This document shows, piece after piece, positions 1-4,270 of a stretch of DNA of 7,060 bases (position 1 is the first letter of the stretch; the number at the start of each line of letters is the position of its first letter). Location of the stretch: positions 1 to 7,060 of the forward strand of contig CALFMA010000316.1 of the NCBI GenBank assembly GCA_937880065.1. The letters run 5' to 3'. The translations under genes were made by a program, and so were the position numbers. The DNA is from an uncultured Ruminococcus sp. (lineage in GTDB: Bacteria > Bacillota_A > Clostridia > Oscillospirales > Ruminococcaceae). The notes below the pieces were generated by a model that saw nothing but the letters and a program-made list of their open reading frames with translations, was not told the origin of the DNA and did no database searches.

Positions 1-7
1 TTTAATT

Positions 8-652
8 TTATTTACGTTTTCCTCTTCCAAATCCTTTAGGAGGAGGAGGAATATTTGTAGCTACCACCGGACTAGGCTGCTCCTCATGATGACAATTTCC
101 ACCACACATACATTCATGATGTTCAGGAATCTGAGACTGTATTGCTCCGAAGATTTCTCCTCTACCATTAGGAATAGATTCAATACAAGCCATTGATGCT
201 GCCGTCATAAATATTTTGTGTAATCCCTGATATAAAACGGAAAGTTCTTTTTCAGCCATTTCTCTCATGATAGAAGTAGAAAATGTATATCTGAATTCTG
301 CTGTCAAAGTCTTAGGATCAATACCATTATTAGGTCCATATACTTTTTCAACCAGTTTATTGAACACTCTGTTATTTCTGGTATATCTTCTAAAAGCTGT
401 AGATCTGATAAGACTATCAATAAAAGCTACAACCTGAAAATACAAACTGTTCATCAGCTGATAGTAATACACTCTTGTCATATCAACATTGGTAGATGTA
501 GCAAATACAAAAGTATTTAAATGATCAAGAACCAGCTTATCAATATCTCTGTCGTTGATTGTAACTTTACCTGTACCCTGATAGAGTCTTACTCTAGCAA
601 CAGAAGACTTTCTTCTGCCTGTACCGTAAAAATAAGCATCATTATTATACAT
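8..652 (-). CDS. Chimeric protein: ribosomal protein S9 (uS9) N-terminus joined to an unrecognised 176-residue C-terminal part
   Basis: The protein has 214 residues, against about 130 for normal bacterial S9. Residues 1-38 read as uS9, including [18 protein letters not shown] and [11 protein letters not shown]. From residue 39 the match ends: the S9 core (GGG-GQ-GA-HGIARAL), the FLTRDPR-ERKKYG block and the QFSKR tail are absent here and in the other frames of this stretch. The new part is largely helical in appearance (about 58-155), then has a His/Cys cluster at 178-189 ([12 protein letters not shown]), a four-proline run and a basic end, GRGKRK. It lies 13 nt after rplM, the normal place of rpsI, and its AAGGAGG site (661-667) overlaps the rplM stop. 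Arginine codons are almost all AGA throughout. It is unlikely to replace S9 as it stands; a second intact rpsI, a domain-swap paralogue, or a misassembly joined in frame are all possible. The reading frame is certain, the function is not. Confidence 0.75.
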   Translation of the reverse strand: MYNNDAYFYGTGRRKSSVARVRLYQGTGKVTINDRDIDKLVLDHLNTFVFATSTNVDMTRVYYYQLMNSLYFQVVAFIDSLIRSTAFRRYTRNNRVFNKLVEKVYGPNNGIDPKTLTAEFRYTFSTSIMREMAEKELSVLYQGLHKIFMTAASMACIESIPNGRGEIFGAIQSQIPEHHECMCGGNCHHEEQPSPVVATNIPPPPKGFGRGKRK

Positions 653-665
653 TAGTAAAACCTCC

Positions 666-1094
666 TTACTTTACAAAAATTTCGGGCTTCTGAGCCTCGT
701 GCTTATGCTCTGCACCCTTGTAAGCCTTCAGACGCTTGATCTGAGTTCTGCCGAGGGAGTTGTTGGGGAGCATACCGTTTACAGCGATTGTCATAGCTCT
801 GTCAGCCTGATTAGCCATCATATCCTTGTAAGAAATGGACTTAAGACCGCCAATCCAGCCTGTGTGCCAGTAGTACTTCTTCTGCTCAAGCTTTCTTCCT
901 GTAAGGATAGCCTTTTCGCAGTTGATAACGATAACGTGATCTCCGCAGTCAACGTGGGGAGTGTATGTGGGCTTATGCTTGCCTCTGAGAATATGAGCAG
1001 CCTTAGCAGCAACTCTACCGAGGGGCTGTCCGGCAGCGTCAAGGATGTACCAAGTTCTGCTTACTTCAGCCGGTTTTGCCATAGTAGTAGACAT
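666..1094 (-). CDS. rplM: 50S ribosomal protein L13 (uL13)
   Basis: L13 is a large-subunit protein that binds 23S rRNA early in assembly. The 142-residue length is normal for the family. Recognisable blocks are [16 protein letters not shown] (14-29), the [17 protein letters not shown] stretch (36-52), the [17 protein letters not shown] block (64-80), and the [20 protein letters not shown] segment (108-127). The start at 1094 is supported by an AGGAGG site at 1103-1108 with 8 nt spacing; Met5 is a less well placed alternative. Codons are strongly biased to C-ending and favoured forms, as expected of a highly expressed gene, unlike the AT-richer gene that follows. It is the first gene of the two-gene operon and is driven by the promoter at 1192-1220. 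Its leader may mediate autogenous control by L13, which is known in Firmicutes but only inferred here. Confidence 0.98.
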   Translation of the reverse strand: MSTTMAKPAEVSRTWYILDAAGQPLGRVAAKAAHILRGKHKPTYTPHVDCGDHVIVINCEKAILTGRKLEQKKYYWHTGWIGGLKSISYKDMMANQADRAMTIAVNGMLPNNSLGRTQIKRLKAYKGAEHKHEAQKPEIFVK

Positions 1095-1185
1095 AATTTT
1101 TTCCTCCTGAATATTTTTTGTTGGTGGGAAGCGTAAAGCTTCCTTTGGTCAAAAATGACGATTTTACGCATCTCTGACAGCGACA
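1095..1185 (-). promoter_or_regulatory. rplM mRNA leader with competing hairpins (candidate L13 autoregulatory leader)
   Basis: About 90 nt of untranslated RNA lie between the predicted transcription start (near 1185) and the rplM start codon. A perfect 6-bp hairpin forms between 1127-1132 and 1138-1143 (GGAAGC, loop of 5, GCTTCC). The heptamer at 1163-1169 is exactly complementary to 1131-1137, which includes the loop and part of the stem of that hairpin, so the two pairings compete or form a pseudoknot. A small 4-bp hairpin sits at 1148-1159. Firmicute L13 leaders are a known class of ribosomal protein autoregulation; membership of this sequence in that class is inferred from place and size only. 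Confidence 0.5.
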
Positions 1186-1191
1186 ATAATT

Positions 1192-1220
1192 ATTATACAC
1201 GAAAAGTCAGCAGTTGTCAA
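1192..1220 (-). promoter_or_regulatory. Consensus sigma-A promoter of rplM-rpsI
   Basis: The -35 hexamer TTGACA is at 1215-1220 and the -10 hexamer TATAAT at 1192-1197, both perfect, with a 17-nt spacer. Just upstream, on the same strand, two A-tracts at 1224-1229 and 1234-1241 are spaced about one helical turn apart and look like an UP element. This is the promoter strength expected for a ribosomal protein operon. Confidence 0.9.
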
Positions 1221-1385
1221 TGGTTTTTTCGGATTTTTTTTAATCTATACCCTACTTTCTCTTTAATTCTCTTTGTTTTTCTCCTTTTCTCTCTTGTTCT
1301 CAATATTGAAAAACGAATTTTGCAGTAGAAAATATACATAAAATTCCTGAGAAATGTGTTACAAATGCACAAAGAAAATTGGCAT
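1221..1385. other. AT-rich spacer with a polypyrimidine tract, no gene seen
   Basis: Between the rplM promoter and the CHAP gene terminator there is no credible gene. After the A-tract UP-like element (1224-1241) comes a pyrimidine-rich run on the plus strand, about 1254-1302, made mostly of TTCTCTTT-like units. An open frame on the minus strand (1217-1447) runs through this region and the terminator hairpin and gives a low-complexity Lys/Arg-rich product, so it is not called. Confidence 0.6.
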
Positions 1386-1422
1386 AAAAATGCACTACCG
1401 CACATTTTCTGTGCGGCAGTGC
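1386..1422 (-). terminator. Rho-independent terminator of the CHAP gene transcript
   Basis: A stem pairs 1392-1404 with 1410-1422: 12 base pairs with one A/C mismatch at 1397/1417 and a 5-nt loop. Read on the minus strand it is followed by a run of five T (1386-1390). It lies 115 nt downstream of the CHAP gene stop and upstream of the rplM promoter, so it insulates the ribosomal operon. On the plus strand it has no adequate T-run. Confidence 0.85.
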
Positions 1423-1536
1423 GTTGTGTTTTAGGAGGTTTTCGCATCCTGTACTTGTAGTTTTGTTAATAGTATTACTTCGCTAATGGTACCTTGCCGA
1501 GTATATGACAGCAAAGTTAGTTGGGGAGCAGCAGTA

Positions 1537-3069
1537 TTAATATGCAGTAATATGGTCGATGTGAACGTAACCGTTGTGGATTACTCCGTCGCCGAATGTG
1601 AACTCTACTAACACGAATCCCAGTTCATTGGGGGAGGTGAGGACAGAGATATCCTGATATGTATCGAGAATACAGAGAACTTCGCCGTTGTAATCGCCGT
1701 ATGCACGGAGTTTTACACCGCAGTCAGAGGATACATAGTAGTTCACTCTTGCACATTCTGTATAGTCATCTTCGCTTGTGGGAAGCTGTGAAATTACCGA
1801 TGAATGAATGAAATATGTTTCCCCTGTGTCGGGAATTGTGCAGTATGCAAAGTCGTTTTCGTAGTAATTTACAATAAGCAGAGTATCTGTATCAACAATT
1901 CTTGCTATGTTATTTTCGTCGAATTCGGGGGCTGTTCTGCCGTTTGCACCGATAAGGCTTGAAATGTAGTGTGTAGCTGTTGTGGGATATTCGGGTACAG
2001 CAGGAGGCTGCGGCTGTGCAGTAGCCGCTGTTGCTGCTGTTGTTGAAATTGCAGTTGAATCGGATACAGCTGATGTTGTGCTTGCAGTTGTGCTTTCTGA
2101 TGTATCAGTTTCTGTTGAAACTGCTGTAGTTGTAGTTGTTTCCGTTGCAGTTGTGGAAACAGCCGTAGTAGTCACGGGTTTTTTATCGCTTTCGGGTGAA
2201 ACTGTAGAGCAATGAACATAACCGTCGTGAATTCCGCCGTTTTCCATATTGGCAGCCTTTACGTAAATCCATTCGCCCTGATTTTTTGAAGGGTCGCTTT
2301 TAAGAATAGTGCCTGTTGTAATAACGCCGATTTTTTCGCCGTTGGGAGTATATCTAAGATTGCATCCGATAGGACTTGTAACTTCCCATGAAGTATTGTT
2401 CATATCAATAGCAGGAAGTTCGGGACCTGCCGGCTGGGACGGTGTAACAGGAGGTGCGGGTGTAACTGTTTCTGTGTATGAATCGAGATTAGTCTGGCAA
2501 TAGCCGATAATTGAGGAATCGAAATAGGGATACTGTTCATAAACAACCTTATCGCCTCTGCCGTTTCCTTCTATAGTATATATAAGGCCTGTGTAGGAAT
2601 CCACATTGATGACAATTCCGATGTGGTCACCTTTTCCGTCATATGCAGACGCTGAATCGAAAATAATGAGGTCGCCGATTTCGGGAAGAAGATAACTGCT
2701 TGCGTAGAGGAACTGACCTCGTCTTTCATAATAGCTTCTATAGCCGTCCATTTGAACTCCGTCAACTGTGTAATACTGGTTATCACAGTATGAAAGCATC
2801 GGGATTTTATCTCCAAGACCGCAGCGGTATGCCGCCAGATGGACGAACATTGCACACCAATCACAGGCAGGAGCATTATAATGTGCTGTTGCCTCGTTAG
2901 GTCTGCCTGAAATATAGTCAAGCTTTTTAGCTGTATCTACAAAAAGTTTAGCATTTGAATATGCTTCGGCATTTTTCAGTTCTCCTTTAAAAGGAGCAGG
3001 AAAAATTCCTGTAGCAACCAAAACAGCAGATAATAAAGCACTTGTTACTTTTTTGACAAAATTGTTCAT
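1537..3069 (-). CDS. Secreted CHAP-domain peptidoglycan hydrolase with SH3-like repeats
   Basis: CHAP domains cleave peptidoglycan as amidases or endopeptidases. In the 510-residue form, residues 1-36 are a signal peptide: a Lys pair, a hydrophobic core ALLSAVLVATGIF, and probable cleavage after AEA. The CHAP domain covers about 38-195, with catalytic Cys72 in CDWCAMFVH, His149 in GDHIGIVI, and the acidic/Asn third position in IEGNG (167-169). A bacterial SH3-like segment follows (about 228-291, SWEVTS to DGYVHCSTV), then a Thr/Ser/Ala-rich linker (about 296-360) and two more diverged SH3-like segments (about 367-425 and 434-510), the last ending NGYVHIDHI. The first and last SH3 units share the HxGYVH end. 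Start choice: ATG at 3069 has GAGG 7 nt upstream; an in-frame ATG at 3108 would add 13 residues but has no binding site and would put polar residues ahead of the signal peptide. It is a single-gene transcript with its own promoter, leader and terminator. Exact bond specificity cannot be read from the sequence. Confidence 0.9.
   Translation of the reverse strand: MNNFVKKVTSALLSAVLVATGIFPAPFKGELKNAEAYSNAKLFVDTAKKLDYISGRPNEATAHYNAPACDWCAMFVHLAAYRCGLGDKIPMLSYCDNQYYTVDGVQMDGYRSYYERRGQFLYASSYLLPEIGDLIIFDSASAYDGKGDHIGIVINVDSYTGLIYTIEGNGRGDKVVYEQYPYFDSSIIGYCQTNLDSYTETVTPAPPVTPSQPAGPELPAIDMNNTSWEVTSPIGCNLRYTPNGEKIGVITTGTILKSDPSKNQGEWIYVKAANMENGGIHDGYVHCSTVSPESDKKPVTTTAVSTTATETTTTTAVSTETDTSESTTASTTSAVSDSTAISTTAATAATAQPQPPAVPEYPTTATHYISSLIGANGRTAPEFDENNIARIVDTDTLLIVNYYENDFAYCTIPDTGETYFIHSSVISQLPTSEDDYTECARVNYYVSSDCGVKLRAYGDYNGEVLCILDTYQDISVLTSPNELGFVLVEFTFGDGVIHNGYVHIDHITAY
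1996..2184 (-). repeat. Low-complexity Thr/Ser/Ala linker inside the CHAP protein gene
   Basis: This stretch encodes a linker rich in TTT, TST and TAAT motifs, ending in a Pro-rich piece (QPQPPAVPEYP). It separates the CHAP plus first SH3 unit from the two C-terminal SH3-like units. Such linkers are typical of secreted ruminococcal proteins and are possible O-glycosylation targets. The repetitive triplets also create long antisense open frames that are not genes. Confidence 0.8.
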
Positions 3070-3076
3070 AAAAAAA

Positions 3077-3082
3077 CCTCTT
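3077..3082 (-). promoter_or_regulatory. Ribosome binding site that fixes the CHAP gene start
   Basis: AAGAGG on the minus strand sits 7 nt before the ATG at 3067-3069. No comparable site precedes the in-frame ATG at 3106-3108, so the shorter 510-residue product is preferred. Confidence 0.75.
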
Positions 3083-3102
3083 TTCAAATTATTATGTTTA
3101 TT

Positions 3103-3117
3103 CGGCATTAAATGCCG
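3103..3117. repeat. Perfect 15-nt palindrome upstream of the CHAP gene
   Basis: CGGCATT-A-AATGCCG is a perfect inverted repeat with 7-bp arms around one central base. It lies 34 nt before the CHAP start codon, inside the leader. It could be a protein operator or a small RNA hairpin; the one-base centre makes a DNA site more plausible than a stable hairpin. Confidence 0.6.
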
Positions 3118-3153
3118 TTAGTACAATTTTTACTACCCTCATAACCACGTTTA

Positions 3154-3171
3154 CACAACTTTTTAGTTGTG
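3154..3171 (-). repeat. Small 7-bp hairpin in the CHAP leader
   Basis: On the minus strand CACAACT and AGTTGTG pair perfectly around an AAAA loop. Its last base is also the outermost base of the 164-nt inverted repeat, so the two structures abut. It has no adequate T-run after it and is not a terminator. Confidence 0.6.
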
Positions 3172-3334
3172 GGAATCTCTAAAAACCTCCCTCACGGCGA
3201 ACTTTCTATGACAAACATCATTTACTGCGTTGTCAAACCTTGCAATACACAAAGTATTACTGCGGCTTGACGCCTTGTAACTGATATTTGTCATGTACGA
3301 AATTTCGCTCGTGTTCCGGTTTTTAGAGAACCCC
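3171..3334 (-). repeat. 164-nt near-palindromic element with 17-nt imperfect terminal inverted repeats
   Basis: The ends 3171-3187 and 3318-3334 pair over 17 positions, with a perfect 12-bp core (3176-3187 with 3318-3329). Inside, pairing continues in order: 3193-3201 with 3304-3313 (9 bp, one bulge), 3208-3220 with 3282-3294 (13 positions), 3232-3239 with 3264-3271 plus 3227-3229 with 3272-3274 or neighbours, and 3242-3248 with 3254-3263 closing a 5-nt loop. The A/C oppositions at 3174/3331, 3216/3286 and 3237/3266 are mismatches in plus-strand RNA but G-U wobbles in minus-strand RNA. TTGT flanks both sides (3167-3170, 3335-3338). It is either a structured RNA domain of the CHAP leader or a small transposable element of MITE type; the wobble pattern favours selected minus-strand RNA. 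Confidence 0.75.
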
Positions 3335-3456
3335 TTGTATTATTGCTCCGCAAGTTTTATCTATTTCTTCAAAAATTAATCAGCGGAGGAAATGTTGCAC
3401 AGATAGTTCTGTGTAATTTATTATCAAAATGTTAATTTCTACATCTCACAAAATAT

Positions 3457-3485
3457 ATTATACAATATATTTTTTCAATTGTCAA
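3457..3485 (-). promoter_or_regulatory. Consensus sigma-A promoter of the CHAP gene
   Basis: TTGACA at 3480-3485 and TATAAT at 3457-3462, both perfect, are separated by 17 nt. This predicts a start near 3450. The promoter is of housekeeping type, so it gives no sign of direct control by the neighbouring ECF sigma factor; the long leader is the more likely control point. Confidence 0.88.
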
Positions 3486-3514
3486 GAGAAAAAATAAAAA
3501 AATCCATAAAAGTA

Positions 3515-3543
3515 TTGATTTTTTTACAGATTTTTTGTATAAT
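3515..3543 (+). promoter_or_regulatory. Sigma-A-type promoter of the sigma factor operon
   Basis: TTGATT at 3515-3520 and TATAAT at 3538-3543 are separated by 17 nt, with an A-rich stretch just upstream (3487-3510). It faces away from the CHAP promoter; the two -35 elements are only 29 bp apart. The leader to the sigma factor start is about 200 nt. Confidence 0.8.
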
Positions 3544-3736
3544 ACTATTAGTTGATGTTGTGTTGAGATTTACAAAGTGTTAAATCTATGTAAAATATCA
3601 CCATAAACAGATTACAAAATTATGCATAATGCTGAAAAATAACTTTAGCTGCAACAAATTAAGCTTAATCCGACACCTTATTGATGAAAGCGATAAATAA
3701 AGCTGAATTTTTCAAACCAATATTTTAAAGTACTTT
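3544..3736 (+). other. Leader of the sigma factor operon, little recognisable structure
   Basis: This AT-rich stretch of about 190 nt contains one perfect 7-bp inverted repeat, AGATTTA (3566-3572) with TAAATCT (3581-3587), around an 8-nt loop. A 14-codon open frame from 3685 has no binding site and is not called. No convincing ECF-type promoter (AAC/CGT elements at proper spacing) was found, so autoregulation by the sigma factor is not shown. Confidence 0.5.
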
Positions 3737-3741
3737 AAGGA
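3737..3741 (+). promoter_or_regulatory. Ribosome binding site that decides the sigma factor start
   Basis: AAGGA lies 10 nt before the ATG at 3752 but only 1 nt before the in-frame GTG at 3743, so the ATG is the better start. Confidence 0.7.
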
Positions 3742-3751
3742 TGTGAAAAAT

Positions 3752-4258
3752 ATGAACAACAATTTCAATGAAGATGTGCGTCTTGCCCAAAATGGCGATA
3801 CTGCGGCATTTTCACGACTTTATGCTCTTATGTATGAGGATATGTACAGGATTGCCCTGTATAGTTTAAGGAATACCCACGATGCCTGCGATGCGGTCAG
3901 CGATACGGTGCTTGACGCATTCTGCACAATTGGTAAGCTTCGTGATGAAAAGGCTTTCCGAATGTGGATGATGCGGATTCTTTCGGCGAAAATCAAACGT
4001 AAACAGCGTGAATATTTTGCCGATACGGTGGAACTGACGGAGGAGGTTGAACCTGCGGTGGAATTTGACAGCGAAATGTCGGAACTGAAACACGCAATGA
4101 ACAATCTTGACCCGCAGTCGAGAATGTGCCTTTCAATGTCGGTAATTGAGGGCTACACAGGGGACGAAATATCAAAAATATGCGGAATTAACGCAAATAC
4201 CGTCCGTTCACTCATATCAAGGGCAAAGAAAAAGCTGAGAATGGCAATTGAGGGTTAA
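3752..4258 (+). CDS. ECF-family RNA polymerase sigma factor
   Basis: ECF sigma factors direct RNA polymerase to a small regulon, usually in response to envelope signals. The 168-residue product has the two-domain ECF plan. Region 2 covers about 7-78: the LAQNGDTAAFSRLYALMYEDMYRIAL start, the THDACDAVSDTVLDAF segment that matches the family DAEDAvqDtFl helix, and FRMWMMRILSAKIKRK. A short acidic linker follows (about 85-105). Region 4 covers about 110-165: LDPQSRMCLSMSVIEGYTGDEISKICG, then the helix-turn-helix recognition part INANTVRSLISRAKKKLR. The ATG at 3752 is chosen over GTG at 3743, which would add three residues, because of spacing from AAGGA. The stop overlaps the ribosome binding site of the next gene, so the two are translationally close and probably co-regulated. 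The promoter recognised is not evident from this window. The ECF subgroup cannot be fixed without a search. Confidence 0.95.
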   Translation: MNNNFNEDVRLAQNGDTAAFSRLYALMYEDMYRIALYSLRNTHDACDAVSDTVLDAFCTIGKLRDEKAFRMWMMRILSAKIKRKQREYFADTVELTEEVEPAVEFDSEMSELKHAMNNLDPQSRMCLSMSVIEGYTGDEISKICGINANTVRSLISRAKKKLRMAIEG

Positions 4259-4270
4259 AGGAGAATTATT

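Larger units (their letters stand above)
3070..3450 (-). promoter_or_regulatory. Long structured 5' leader of the CHAP gene (candidate cis-regulatory RNA)
   Basis: The predicted start of transcription near 3450 leaves about 380 untranslated nt before the CHAP start codon. In transcript order the leader contains a 5-bp hairpin (CACAG/CTGTG, about 3398-3413), a 6-bp helix CTCCGC/GCGGAG pairing 3383-3388 with 3346-3351 around a 31-nt loop, the 164-nt long hairpin (3171-3334), a 7-bp hairpin with a 4-nt loop (3154-3171), and a 15-nt palindrome (3103-3117). No long open frame is present. I compared it from memory with c-di-AMP (ydaO), c-di-GMP, lysine, cobalamin and T-box consensus features and found no match. 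A riboswitch or attenuator role is inference. Confidence 0.55.

Noticed and set aside
1..652. Simple frameshift of an ordinary rpsI
   Set aside because: The S9 core and tail motifs do not appear in any frame of this stretch, so a frameshift cannot restore S9.
8..652. Integrative element inserted at the 3' end of rpsI, a known target of some ICEs
   Set aside because: Those elements join at the extreme end of rpsI and keep S9 intact; here the match ends at codon 38 and no integrase or att repeat is visible.
699..1136. 145-residue open frame antisense to rplM
   Set aside because: It lies opposite a certain ribosomal gene, has no ribosome binding site, and its product has no recognisable features.
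1217..1447. 76-residue minus-strand open frame between rplM and the CHAP gene
   Set aside because: It runs through the terminator hairpin, the polypyrimidine tract and into the rplM promoter, and the product is low-complexity Lys/Arg.
1982..2215. Val/Ala-rich open frame antisense to the CHAP linker
   Set aside because: It is a by-product of the repetitive Thr/Ser codons on the other strand.
3070..3450. Known riboswitch (c-di-AMP ydaO, c-di-GMP, lysine, cobalamin) or T-box in the CHAP leader
   Set aside because: The conserved core sequences I know for these classes are absent, including the T-box GGTGGNACC; only the general idea of a structured leader remains.
3641..3673. ECF-type autoregulatory promoter (AAC near 3653, CGA near 3671)
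   Set aside because: Spacing and sequence fit poorly, and a good sigma-A promoter is present upstream.
3685..3729. 14-codon leader peptide before the sigma factor
   Set aside because: It has no ribosome binding site and no regulatory codon run.
3743..3745. GTG start for the sigma factor
   Set aside because: It is only 1 nt from AAGGA; the ATG at 3752 has 10 nt spacing.
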